The notes beneath the pieces are model-generated. The model did no database searches, was not told where the DNA came from, and was given only the letters and a program-made list of their open reading frames with translations. From Mumia sp. Pv4-285 (GTDB lineage Bacteria; Actinomycetota; Actinomycetes; Propionibacteriales; Nocardioidaceae): 64,000 nt of DNA. The translations under genes were made by a program, and so were the position numbers. The stretch lies in assembly GCF_041320275.1 (NCBI RefSeq), contig NZ_CP162023.1, positions 3,162,001 through 3,226,000 on the forward strand, read 5' to 3'. This document shows positions 24,931 to 33,825 of the stretch, in pieces (the first letter of the stretch is position 1; every line of letters starts with the position of its first letter).

Positions 24931-25389
24931 ATGTGGCCCGCCCTCATCGCTGTGCTGGGAACGCTCGCTGGTGGAAGCCTTGCCTTCGCCTATCAAGCCC
25001 AACTGGCGCGAACCGCCAGACGCAACGCAAACGCAGACAGACTCCACGCCGAGCGCTTGGAAGCCTGCTCAGCGTTGGGCGCCGCGTTGGTGGCGTACAG
25101 ACATAGTCAGTTGGCAAGGCAGACACACCTGCTGAGAACCAACGCACCCTCGGAGTCACTCCGGGACGAGGTGCGTGCACGCAGGGGCGACGCGTGGGCC
25201 GCCTACTTTCGTGTCGAGCTACTCACCACAAACGAACGGGTCCTGGCTGCAGCGGCACAGTGCATGAACCAGATCCGCGAGTTGAAGAACGCCACGGAGC
25301 TCAAGCGCCTCGATGCCGACGCCGAGTCCGCTCGGCAATCGATCCATTCGCTCGTCAGAAGCGCGCGGGACGAACTGATCTCAGCCTAG
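24931..25389 (+). CDS. Membrane-anchored helical protein of unknown function
   Basis: A 152-residue protein with an N-terminal membrane anchor (MWPALIAVLGTLAGGSLAFAY, no cleavage site obvious) and a long cytoplasmic alpha-helical part (RTARRNANADRLHAERLEAC, ESARQSIHSLVRSARDELIS). Proteins of this shape are common hypotheticals in mobile islands of actinobacteria. No catalytic motif is seen. Confidence 0.7.
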   Translation: MWPALIAVLGTLAGGSLAFAYQAQLARTARRNANADRLHAERLEACSALGAALVAYRHSQLARQTHLLRTNAPSESLRDEVRARRGDAWAAYFRVELLTTNERVLAAAAQCMNQIRELKNATELKRLDADAESARQSIHSLVRSARDELISA

Positions 25390-25539
25390 GAGACAGCGGC
25401 TACTACGCGCGGAGTTCAGTTTTCGCTCGAGCTGGCGGGGGCCGTTCGCGGCTGGGGTGCATGGCTCGATCCTTCGGCCACGATCACGGATCCCGACGAG
25501 TTCACGGGGTTGCCGTGCGGCCCGTGGCAGAGTTCGCCC

Positions 25540-26961
25540 ATGACCGACGTTCCAGACTTCGTCGACACGTTCTCCCGCTTCCTGCGCGAGGTCGTCGACC
25601 AGCACCAGCACCGCTCGACCTCGTCACCGCTCACGGCACTCGTCGACCGCCATCTCGGATGCGCCTCGACCGAGATCGCGGTCGTGACGGAACGACTCAG
25701 CAGGATACGGCTCGCTGACGCCGACGTTGCTCTGACGGAGTTGGCGCGTGATGGTCAGCTGGTCGGACTTGCGAGCCATCACGCGGGACACGGATCGTTC
25801 GCGGACGTCCTCCGCGGTGAGTTCGGCAGCACCGACGTCGGACCAGTTTCTTACGTGACGCTGCCCATCGGACCGGGCAAGGACCGCCAAGTCGTCTCGC
25901 ACGGCGTATGGCTGTTCGAGCACGACGGCGTACCCCTCGCGGTGCGTCAGCGCGACGCCAACCCCATGTTCGGTCTTGGCTCCGCACAGCTCGAAATCGC
26001 ATCACCCACCGCCGAGGCGACCTCACAGTTCCTCGCGAGCCTGCGCGCGCTGATGGCCGAACGCAGCGTCCTGCGCGGCCAGGTCGTTTCCTTCTCCGGT
26101 CAGCGCTACGACGAAGAGACCCTCGACGGTCTGTTCTTCCACGAACGACCCCACGTCCCGTCCGACGAGGTCGTCCTCCCACCGGGGACGCTGGAGCGAA
26201 TCGAACGGCACGTCATCGAGATCGGCGCCAACCACGCGGCGATGCGCCGGGCCGGGCAGCACCTCAAGCGCGGCGTGCTGCTGTACGGACCACCCGGAAC
26301 CGGCAAGACCCACACCGTGCGACACCTCGTCGGCAAGAGCGAAGGCGTCACCGCAATCCTGCTCAGCGGCAACGCGCTGGGCCTCGTGCGTGAGGCGAGC
26401 CAGATCGCACGCAGTCTGGAGCCGGCTATCGTCGTCCTGGAGGACTGCGACCTCGTCGCCGAGGACCGGGACATGATCGACTCACCCGACTCGATGCTGT
26501 TCGAGCTTCTCGATGCGCTCGACGGCCTCGACGGCGACGCCGACGTCGCTTTCGTGATGACCACGAACCGTCCCGACCTCCTCGAACGGGCCCTCGCGCG
26601 CCGTCCCGGACGCGTCGACCTCGCCGTCGAGATCCCGCTCCCCGACGCCGGCGCGCGAGCAGCACTCTTCACCCTCTACTCACGCGACCAGACGTTCTCA
26701 CCAGACGCGCTCCAAAACGCCGCTGAGCGGGCCGAGGGCGTCACCGCGTCGTTCGCCAAAGAGCTCGTACGCCGCGCCGTCCTGCGCGCCGTCCTCGCCG
26801 ACCGCGACGCCGCCGACGAAGACCTCGCAGCCGCCCTCGACGAACTGATGTCAGACCAGGAACTGTTCACGCGCAGCCTCCTTGCGTCCGGCGAGAGTGC
26901 ATTCGCCCATCCCATCGACGACTGGGCAGACGTCTTCGACGACACCGACGATCCCGACTAA
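25540..26961 (+). CDS. AAA+ ATPase with unknown N-terminal domain
   Basis: A 473-residue protein. Residues 1-205 form an unrecognised alpha/beta domain. Residues about 210-440 are a classic AAA+ module: GPPGTGKT (250-257), Walker B IVVLEDCD (297-304, an unusual ED-C-D form), sensor 1 TTN (341-343), and RRPGRVD with the arginine finger, as in FtsH/Cdc48-type proteins. No protease or BCS1 domain is attached. The ATG at 25540 is chosen from the conserved-looking start; an in-frame ATG ten codons earlier lacks support. A strong hairpin terminator follows, so it is a separate transcript from the operon at 27283. It may remodel another island protein. Confidence 0.88.
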   Translation: MTDVPDFVDTFSRFLREVVDQHQHRSTSSPLTALVDRHLGCASTEIAVVTERLSRIRLADADVALTELARDGQLVGLASHHAGHGSFADVLRGEFGSTDVGPVSYVTLPIGPGKDRQVVSHGVWLFEHDGVPLAVRQRDANPMFGLGSAQLEIASPTAEATSQFLASLRALMAERSVLRGQVVSFSGQRYDEETLDGLFFHERPHVPSDEVVLPPGTLERIERHVIEIGANHAAMRRAGQHLKRGVLLYGPPGTGKTHTVRHLVGKSEGVTAILLSGNALGLVREASQIARSLEPAIVVLEDCDLVAEDRDMIDSPDSMLFELLDALDGLDGDADVAFVMTTNRPDLLERALARRPGRVDLAVEIPLPDAGARAALFTLYSRDQTFSPDALQNAAERAEGVTASFAKELVRRAVLRAVLADRDAADEDLAAALDELMSDQELFTRSLLASGESAFAHPIDDWADVFDDTDDPD

Positions 26962-26981
26962 GCGCGTCGCCACATCGGACG

Positions 26982-27014
26982 AGAGGTGTGTCACCAGATC
27001 GGTGACACACCTCT
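26982..27014. terminator. 14-bp hairpin after the AAA+ gene
   Basis: AGAGGTGTGTCACC (26982-26995) pairs perfectly with GGTGACACACCTCT (27001-27014) around the loop AGATC, 20 bases after the AAA+ stop. There is no long T run, but the stem is very stable. The remainder of the 26962-27282 interval shows no gene; it should contain the promoter of the operon starting at 27283. Confidence 0.7.
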
Positions 27015-27282
27015 TGCAGAATGCTCTGTGGTCGAGCGCCTCGGCGCGACGTGCCGCTTCGCGGGAACCGAAGTGACTCCCGGTTGCAGGCCATCCAACA
27101 CACCTGCGGGCGCCGTGGCCACGGCTCGGTGTCCGCTATCCCGATAGAACCAACGTCGAGAGTTCATGCATGGCAATCGATGCGGACGAACTTGGCCAAC
27201 GCCCTGCCTGAACTCGCTATTCTCGATAGGTTCGGCGACTATGCACGGCCACTGCAACTGCGCGCTCGAGAGGAACTAGGCG

Positions 27283-27969
27283 ATGACCACGAGCTCGAGC
27301 GGCGCTTTGGACCGGCCATCGCACACGCGGACCCAGCATGCGTTGCGCCTTCTCGTGCTCGCAGACCGCACCGGTGAGGCGTCAGCTGACGGCGACCCTT
27401 CGGTGGCGGTGAAGGCTGTACGCAGCGAGTTGCGGTTGCAGGCGATGGACTTCTGGATGCGAAATCCGGACTACTTGGCCGACGAGGTCATCTCGCAGGT
27501 CGTAGACGGGACACTCGGAAACAAGTACTTGAAGGTCGCCCGGAGCTTGTTGGAGGACCCGGAGCCGGACCTGCACCACTACCCAATGCCGCGTTGGTTC
27601 TACGGAGCGTACGAGGCCATTGACGATGCGATGTCGTTGCTGGAGACGTACGGCTTGGCGACGTTCCGTCGTTCTGGTACGCCGGGGACAAAGAGTCACC
27701 GCAATCAGGTGTTCATCACGGCGGACGGTGTGGCGGCGGTGGCGGAGGTCGCAAAGGATTCGGAGCTGGACTGGTACACGCGGCAGGCGGACCTCGTGGC
27801 CCTAGTCGCTGGCGATACGGTCGGGACGAAGTTGAAGGAGCGGCAGTACGAGCAGGCGACGTACGCCGGGACGCAGTTGGGTTTGGATATTGCGCCTATC
27901 GCTGATCATGTGCGGAAGCGCCTTGACGGTCTCGATGCCACCTCGGGTGGTTCTGGAGGTGGCATGTGA
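27283..27969 (+). CDS. Winged-helix-like small subunit of a putative defence operon
   Basis: A 228-residue cytoplasmic protein of no recognised family. Residues about 107-150 look like a winged helix: the helix YEAIDDAMSLLETYGLATFR and a basic beta-hairpin GTPGTKSHRNQVFITADG. The C-terminal part (160-215) is helical, and the tail is Gly-rich. It is the first gene of a three-gene operon; the ATPase gene starts with a GTG overlapping its stop. GAGGAAC lies upstream of the ATG. TTG leucine codons are more frequent than in neighbouring genes, consistent with foreign origin. A kite/middle-component role for the SMC-like ATPase is possible. Confidence 0.8.
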   Translation: MTTSSSGALDRPSHTRTQHALRLLVLADRTGEASADGDPSVAVKAVRSELRLQAMDFWMRNPDYLADEVISQVVDGTLGNKYLKVARSLLEDPEPDLHHYPMPRWFYGAYEAIDDAMSLLETYGLATFRRSGTPGTKSHRNQVFITADGVAAVAEVAKDSELDWYTRQADLVALVAGDTVGTKLKERQYEQATYAGTQLGLDIAPIADHVRKRLDGLDATSGGSGGGM

Positions 27970-30212
27970 GTGCGCTTGCTGACGAAATCGTTGGGGTCCT
28001 TGGCCGGCGCCGCAAAGAAAACAAGCTAGTCATGACCGCCGCGGCGGTCGACCAGGTTCTCGCGGACCTCGGCATCCCGACGTCCGCGTCACAGGGTGTG
28101 CCGGTGCATCTGCGGGTAGTGCAGGTGGCGTTCCGTGGAACAAAACGGCTCAAGCCTGACCACCCGGACGCGGCGGGCTTCCCGCTAGAAGAGATCGGCG
28201 ACGCGCAACTTGAGCTCGAACTCGATGGCGACGAGGAGAGCGAAGACGGGGACGGGGAAACCGGGACCGAGTCAGTCTCCCCCTCTGCCGCGGGCGAGCG
28301 TGCCACCGATGGGAAGGTCGACGCGGATAGTGGGGGCGAGGTGGCCCAGGACGAGAAGTCCGACGAGCCCGTCCTGCGGGCCCTCGTGCCGTTCGACTTC
28401 ACGTGGAAGCTCGAGGACGGCGTCAACGGCGTCGGCTCTGGGGTCAACTTGCGCGGCAAGTCGAGCATTATGAACGTCCTCCTGTGGTCCCTGTCGGGCA
28501 GGTGCGCGGAGTTCTCCGTCGCTGTTCGCCGATGGATCGAGCACGTCGAGGTCGACTGGCAGGTCGGCGACGAGACCCTGCGGGTCGCATACGACGCCGC
28601 CAACGGGCTTGCCAGCGCCGGCACGATCACCGTCACCAAGGACGACGGCACGCCCGACACGGTCATCGCACGGTTCGACAATGAGTCGTTTGAGGACGCG
28701 ATGAACTCGGTCATGTTGAACCGTCTGCGCCTGGACCCGTTCACCGTGTCCCAAAAAGGGAGAGTCGTCCCCCACAAGTGGGTTTCCTACATGAACGCGC
28801 TCTGGGTGCGGCCGAAGTACCTGAAGTCCATCATCGGCAAGGAGTCCACTCTCAGCATCCGCCTGATGCAGATGTTCATCGGCACCGACTGGGTTCCGGT
28901 ACTCGCTACCGCGGCGACCGTCTCAGGAGCGCTGGTGGCGAAGCAGAAGGCTGCAGACGCAATGACGAAGACCGCGACCAATGCGGTGGAGGCGACTCGC
29001 CTCCAGGCGGAGAAAACCGTCCAGGACGTCAAGGCAAAGCTCGCCGCGCTGCCGGCCGGGATCCCGGACCCGACGAAGCTCGCTGCGACGAACGTCCAGA
29101 TCGCCGATTTGGCCCGCCAGATCCACGCCCTCGAGACGCAACTGCTGCACAAGTCGGCGGCCGCCGATACCGCCCGCCGGGAACTGAAGGCCGCGAAGGC
29201 TCGGCAACACACCGAGCACGAGCACGCGCTGCTGACAAAGTTCTTCCACCAGATGGAGCCCACCGTTTGCCCGCGGTGCACCGCAGGCGTGACCGCCGAG
29301 CGTCGCAATGCCGAGCCAGAGAAGCACAGGTGCTCGGTGTGCACCAGCGACCTGAACCTGGAGGCGCTCGAGGCGAACATCGTCGTTGCTGAGTCCGTCG
29401 ACGCCGGCGTCGCGGCCGCCCTGGTCTCTTCGACCACGGCGGTTTCCAGCGACGACGACGAACCGGAACCCATCAGCGAAATTGTGGCGCTCGAGAATGC
29501 CGTCGCCGCCGTCGACGTTGTCATGGGTGGGCTTCGCGACCAGATCAACGCGCTGCAGGTCACCCACGATGGCCTGGTTCAGGAGACCGGCATCAGCGGG
29601 GCGCTCCTAAAGTCCGTCGATGAGCGCCGCGTCCTGGACCTGGAGCTTGCCCGGGCCGAAGGTGCCGCCGCGGCGCTCGCAGTCCCGGTCACACCGGTCG
29701 ATGCATCCCCGGTCGACCCGGTGCAGCTCGCGGTCGCCGAGGCTGCCGAGAAGGTCCTCAGCGAGTGGGTCAAGAAGCACCAGGACCCGTTGCTCGCTAC
29801 GATCTCCGCCGAGATTGAAAGGCTAGTCATCAGCTTCGGTGCCGACGGGCTCAGCAACATCAAGCTAGACGGCGCTGCCAACATGTCGTTGCGGCAGAAC
29901 GGTGACGCCTCGACCTACGGTGCCGTGTCTCCGGGCGAGCAGCTGCGATTGAAGATCGCCACCGTCATCGCGCTGATCAAACACGGGTACGTGGAAAACA
30001 TCGGCAGGCACCCGGGGTTCCTGCTGCTCGACTCTCCCGCGGCCGAGGAGATGCCCGACGGTGACCTTTCCAGCATGGTGGAGGCGTTGCTCGCAGTAGC
30101 GAAGGAGGCTCCGATGCAGATCATCGTCGCCACCCGCAGCACCGACCCGCTCGTCAAGCTCCTCCCCGAGGAGAATCGGCTTATCGCCCTCGGCGACAAC
30201 TTCGTGTGGTGA
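27966..30212 (+). CDS. SMC/Rad50-type ATPase with four-cysteine zinc ribbon
   Basis: A 748-residue ABC-type ATPase of the SMC/Rad50/RecN kind. The N-terminal strand VHLRVVQVAFRGTKRL is followed by an acidic, probably disordered insert (about 80-125). Then come Walker A GVNLRGKSS (159-167), coiled coil (about 325-430 and 490-570), a zinc ribbon C435-P-R-C438 ... C456-S-V-C459, an ABC-signature-like SPGEQLRL (from S655) and Walker B FLLLDSP (D689). The coiled coil is far shorter than in condensins, and the two CxxC pairs in one chain differ from the single CxxC zinc hook of Rad50. It overlaps the small gene by four bases (GTGA). Confidence 0.9.
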   Translation: MSALADEIVGVLGRRRKENKLVMTAAAVDQVLADLGIPTSASQGVPVHLRVVQVAFRGTKRLKPDHPDAAGFPLEEIGDAQLELELDGDEESEDGDGETGTESVSPSAAGERATDGKVDADSGGEVAQDEKSDEPVLRALVPFDFTWKLEDGVNGVGSGVNLRGKSSIMNVLLWSLSGRCAEFSVAVRRWIEHVEVDWQVGDETLRVAYDAANGLASAGTITVTKDDGTPDTVIARFDNESFEDAMNSVMLNRLRLDPFTVSQKGRVVPHKWVSYMNALWVRPKYLKSIIGKESTLSIRLMQMFIGTDWVPVLATAATVSGALVAKQKAADAMTKTATNAVEATRLQAEKTVQDVKAKLAALPAGIPDPTKLAATNVQIADLARQIHALETQLLHKSAAADTARRELKAAKARQHTEHEHALLTKFFHQMEPTVCPRCTAGVTAERRNAEPEKHRCSVCTSDLNLEALEANIVVAESVDAGVAAALVSSTTAVSSDDDEPEPISEIVALENAVAAVDVVMGGLRDQINALQVTHDGLVQETGISGALLKSVDERRVLDLELARAEGAAAALAVPVTPVDASPVDPVQLAVAEAAEKVLSEWVKKHQDPLLATISAEIERLVISFGADGLSNIKLDGAANMSLRQNGDASTYGAVSPGEQLRLKIATVIALIKHGYVENIGRHPGFLLLDSPAAEEMPDGDLSSMVEALLAVAKEAPMQIIVATRSTDPLVKLLPEENRLIALGDNFVW

Positions 30213-30280
30213 CCCACAGCTTGGGATCTGCTGAGAGCTCGGGCAACTAACTGACACACCACGACCAGGGAGGCCAGCAA

Positions 30281-32365
30281 ATGAGCGATGTCACCGCTGG
30301 AACGCTGAACGACGTCGTCCTCCAACTGGCCCGAATTGCCCGCGGGAAGCCGCTCCCCAAGACGGCAGTCGCTGACATCGGCGGCTGGGCACGGATCGCC
30401 GCCGACGCCTCGACCCTGGCCAGCCAGGGCACACTCCCTCTCGTCGCGGCGCTCGTCGCCCGAGATGCCGAACCGGGTGATGCCGACGCGGCAACTGCAG
30501 CAGCCGCCGTTGCCGACGCAGTCCTCGCCACCGGACAGCCCTCACTCCTCCGCGACTCCCTCGACGCGCTCCTGACCAGTGCCGCCGCCGTCGGCGCAGC
30601 CGGCGACAAACTTGCTGCCGGGCTTGAAACGGTGGCCGCCGCGTTCCTGGCCAGGGATGAGCGCGAACCCAGAGCCGACCTTGCCTCCGCGGACGCACTT
30701 GAGGTCCTGACCCAGCTCGTCGCCGCCGGGCACGGGTCTCAGTTCTCGCTCCTAGCTCTGCTGCAGAGGTTCACCACACCGACCGTCCGCCCAATGGCCC
30801 GAGCGGTGATGCGGTCGGTCTCGACCGCGATCGACATCTGGCCCGCGGCAGACCCACTTGTGAGCGTCGTACGAATCATCGGGGGCCTCGACCCTGTAGC
30901 CGCGGGCGACCCGGAACTCGCCGCGGACGTCGAGTCCGATGCGTCCTGGGTGCTCGCTATGGTGTCGCTGCTGCGGGCGCTGCGCGCTGCGTCGGTCGAA
31001 GACATGTGCCCGCACCTAGGGGATGCGGCCCAGTACTTCGAGATCGCAGCGACCACTCACGAGCGACCAGACGCCGAACCGATGGCGGCCGTCGTCAAAG
31101 CGCTGCGCGAACTTGTCGCCGGCATCCTGGCCAACGACCCCATGGGCGCATTTGCCACCGACCCGCTGTCCGCTTCAGAGATCGCAGGTATTCGGGACAA
31201 GGTCCACCGCTTTACCATGGACTCCAGCGGCCTCGATCACTGGTATGGCGACAGCAAGCGCGCGACGCTCACCGCTTGGACCGCGCTGACCAATGACCTG
31301 GAGCAGATGGGCAGCCATCTCGGCAAGGACGGCTTCTACCAGGCAGAGGTCGTCATCGGGGGCCTCCTGAACGTCTACGTGTCCTCCCGCTCGTTCCGCG
31401 TCGGAGCCCGGGGCGCCGACATCGCCGGTGTCCAGGACCTCGTCCAGCCTGTCATCGAGTCCGGCTTCGCGCGCAATGCAAGCCACCTGTCGAACCTCGA
31501 GGAGTTCACCGCAACCCTCGAAGCCCAGGAGGCCCCCGACGCCGACGACATCGCGAAGCTCGATGCAGCGCGCGCGCTCGTCGACGCCGCGCGCCGAGTG
31601 GCGAGGGATGGCGATGCCTCGCGAAAAGCCGGCGGCGGCGTCCCATCTACGCCGCTACCCCCGCACCTTGGCCGCCTGGTGCCGCCCGGTTCGCCTGACG
31701 CAGAACTCCTCGGCCAGATGTCCCCGAAGCTCTTGGAGGCCATCGAGGAGCACATGGACCACGTCGCGGCCGGAAGGTCTCACCTCAACCTGCCGCAGCA
31801 AGACCTGCTCGTCTCGCTCCGCGCCAAACTGGCCACGAGTCCGGATTACAAGGACGCCGTCGTCCCCGCCGTCGACGAGATGCTGCTCCTCATCATCAAC
31901 TTCGTCGTCAGCAGGACGAACTCCTCGGCCAGCCACTACGGGTATTTGTTCGACACGACGGCGAACGAGGGCGCCGTCCACGAAGATTTGTACAACTACC
32001 TGGTTGGCAACCTGGGCGACCGCGTTCATTACGAGGTCTCCCATATCGGCGGCGGCCGAATCGACATCCGCCTGGTGTACGACGGGTTCGCACTCCACAT
32101 CGAGATGAAGGTCGACTACACCAAGAGGCCAATGAGCGACCGCACCGCCTACCTCAAGCAGGCCGCCACTTACCAGGGCAACGACATCCGCATCGGGTTC
32201 CTCGTCGCGCTCCGCCACAAGGCGTTCGACCAAACCGGCCCGCCCCCCCACATCGCAGCCCTCATCGGCCACACCGCGTTTGACATCGACGGCGACCCCG
32301 AACCGCGACACATCATCACGGTCGCCGTCCCCGGCAGCCGAGTCAACCCCTCCGCATCCAGGTAG
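30281..32365 (+). CDS. Large protein with C-terminal PD-(D/E)XK nuclease motif
   Basis: A 694-residue protein. The first 540 residues are mostly alpha-helical and unrecognised. Residues 560-640 carry a restriction-endonuclease-like core: E568 (VHEDLYNYL), then GGGRIDIRLVYDG with D595, IEMKVD with E608-x-K610, and the downstream Q627AATY631. D-x12-ExK followed by QxxxY is the PD-(D/E)XK pattern of Mrr/Cap4-like DNA nucleases. GGGAGG seven bases before the ATG supports the start. It follows the SMC-like ATPase by 68 bases on the same strand, with no terminator between. It is probably the DNA-cutting effector of the operon. Confidence 0.85.
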   Translation: MSDVTAGTLNDVVLQLARIARGKPLPKTAVADIGGWARIAADASTLASQGTLPLVAALVARDAEPGDADAATAAAAVADAVLATGQPSLLRDSLDALLTSAAAVGAAGDKLAAGLETVAAAFLARDEREPRADLASADALEVLTQLVAAGHGSQFSLLALLQRFTTPTVRPMARAVMRSVSTAIDIWPAADPLVSVVRIIGGLDPVAAGDPELAADVESDASWVLAMVSLLRALRAASVEDMCPHLGDAAQYFEIAATTHERPDAEPMAAVVKALRELVAGILANDPMGAFATDPLSASEIAGIRDKVHRFTMDSSGLDHWYGDSKRATLTAWTALTNDLEQMGSHLGKDGFYQAEVVIGGLLNVYVSSRSFRVGARGADIAGVQDLVQPVIESGFARNASHLSNLEEFTATLEAQEAPDADDIAKLDAARALVDAARRVARDGDASRKAGGGVPSTPLPPHLGRLVPPGSPDAELLGQMSPKLLEAIEEHMDHVAAGRSHLNLPQQDLLVSLRAKLATSPDYKDAVVPAVDEMLLLIINFVVSRTNSSASHYGYLFDTTANEGAVHEDLYNYLVGNLGDRVHYEVSHIGGGRIDIRLVYDGFALHIEMKVDYTKRPMSDRTAYLKQAATYQGNDIRIGFLVALRHKAFDQTGPPPHIAALIGHTAFDIDGDPEPRHIITVAVPGSRVNPSASR

Positions 32366-32603
32366 GCGGCTGCCAACGTGCACGGAAGCGTCGCACGGTG
32401 TTCTCTCAACCGCGACAAGCGTCATCCGCCGCCTGTACCCGCCGCTTGTGGCATCCGGCTCCCCGCGCTGTTTCACACGGTCCACGGATGAAGGTGCCAA
32501 AGCGTCGAGCGACTGTCTGGCTTGGCCGATGCCGAACTAAGCCCGCAACTGCGTGAGTCAATGAGCGGTCCCCTTCCGATCTCACCCCGCCCGCCGCCCA
32601 AGG

Positions 32604-33551
32604 TCAGATCAAGAATCCGGGGATGGCCTCGTCGAGTCGCGCTGTTAGCCCGTCAATGAGATCGATGGGCCATCCGAAGTAGGAAGTGACGTAGGTCAGG
32701 GTGTTGTAGAACGCGGCAAGCGCCACGCGCGCCAGATTCTCGCTGAAGGCGACGTCGAGCCGCAGGTGGGCCACAGCATGCCCAGCTGTCTCGTCGTGGA
32801 TCCACACCCGCATTTGCTTTATCGGGTACAGGGTCGGATGCGTCAGGTTCGACAAGAAGCCATAGATCCCTTCTGCGCCCCGAGAGTCGATCGTGCCTCC
32901 CGCTGCCGCGGCGAGGTCATACATCCACCGCACCGAGTCGGTTAGCCCGGGCAGGGTCTGGCCGCGGAGTTGACCTGTGCCGAGCTCGTCGGGACTAACA
33001 GCGAATCTGCCCTGGAGCTGTCTGCGCAGGAGTCGGTGCCGTGCGCGCGCGTTCTGGTACTGGCTGCTGTTCGAACCACCCATCAGCTTCGCGGTTCCCT
33101 GCGCTTCCTCGGCGCTCTTCAACTCCTCGAGGTAGGCCCGCGCCAGTCGCTCTTCTGGGTCATCTCCGTCCTCGCCGAGAACCCAGAGCGCGTGGGCACA
33201 GTTCTCCATAACGGCGCGAACGAGAAGACCCGGGGAGAAGTGCACTTCTCCGGTTGCGTACATGCTCTCTAAGCCACCCAGATGACCACTTGCGGCAAGC
33301 ATGTAGGTCTGCACTACCTCGGCGACCAGCCGAAACCCCGTCTCCCCCTGCGGATCCACGATCGCCGGGTCAGGCGATGGCAACACGGTGGCGTCTTGCT
33401 CCGCAGGGGAGCTTTCGGCGGGAGTCCAGTGGTAGCGGTCTGCGCTCTCCAGGAACGCAGACCGACAGAACGCGAACACGTCGGCCAACTCGAGGAGACG
33501 TGGCGATACCTGCGGCTGCGCGTGCGGAGGATTAGGTGTGTCGGTCGGCAT
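32604..33551 (-). CDS. Hypothetical helical protein (DUF5677/HEPN-like appearance)
   Basis: A 315-residue soluble helical protein. The segments SPGLLVRAVMENCAHALWVL and GIYGFLSNLTHPTLYPIKQM recall the R..E and Y..LS...H patterns of DUF5677 and some HEPN-like families, but no strict Rx4-6H RNase motif is seen. It converges with the nuclease gene, with about 240 empty bases between. Its place at the right end of the island beside the putative defence operon makes a linked or separate conflict function possible; this is inference. Confidence 0.75.
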   Translation of the reverse strand: MPTDTPNPPHAQPQVSPRLLELADVFAFCRSAFLESADRYHWTPAESSPAEQDATVLPSPDPAIVDPQGETGFRLVAEVVQTYMLAASGHLGGLESMYATGEVHFSPGLLVRAVMENCAHALWVLGEDGDDPEERLARAYLEELKSAEEAQGTAKLMGGSNSSQYQNARARHRLLRRQLQGRFAVSPDELGTGQLRGQTLPGLTDSVRWMYDLAAAAGGTIDSRGAEGIYGFLSNLTHPTLYPIKQMRVWIHDETAGHAVAHLRLDVAFSENLARVALAAFYNTLTYVTSYFGWPIDLIDGLTARLDEAIPGFLI

Positions 33552-33825
33552 GGCTCAGACCGTATCGGCCGACGATGGCCAAGCTTGGGACACAGGTCAC
33601 TGACTCGGCCAACAGCGCATCAACGGGCTGCTGCCCTGTTGTGTCCGCGATGACGACCCGTGGATCTTCTGGTCGGCCCAAGTTCGCATAGGCATGTTCG
33701 ATGGAGGTTCGGAGCAAGCAGAGCAGTGCGCCTAGGGGTGTTTGGCATGCGCAGCGCTCTCCCGCGTTCTCGCTTTTCGTGTCCACGTCGTTCGTGCGCT
33801 TGTTACCGCCTGCCAGTTTGCCCAC
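33532..33825 (-). CDS. Doubtful small protein or gene remnant
   Basis: A 97-codon frame ending 20 bases inside the next gene. Its C-terminal half (LLRTSIEHAYANLGRPEDPR, DTTGQQPVDALLAESV) looks protein-like, while the N-terminal part does not. No family is recognised. It could be the end of a broken gene at the island edge. Confidence 0.3.
   Translation of the reverse strand: MGKLAGGNKRTNDVDTKSENAGERCACQTPLGALLCLLRTSIEHAYANLGRPEDPRVVIADTTGQQPVDALLAESVTCVPSLAIVGRYGLSHADRHT

Noticed and set aside
27966-30212. SMC-like ATPase read as RecN, SbcC or Wadjet JetC
   Set aside because: It lacks RecN length and motifs, has a short coiled coil and a zinc ribbon, and neighbours are not JetA/B/D-like by size or motif.
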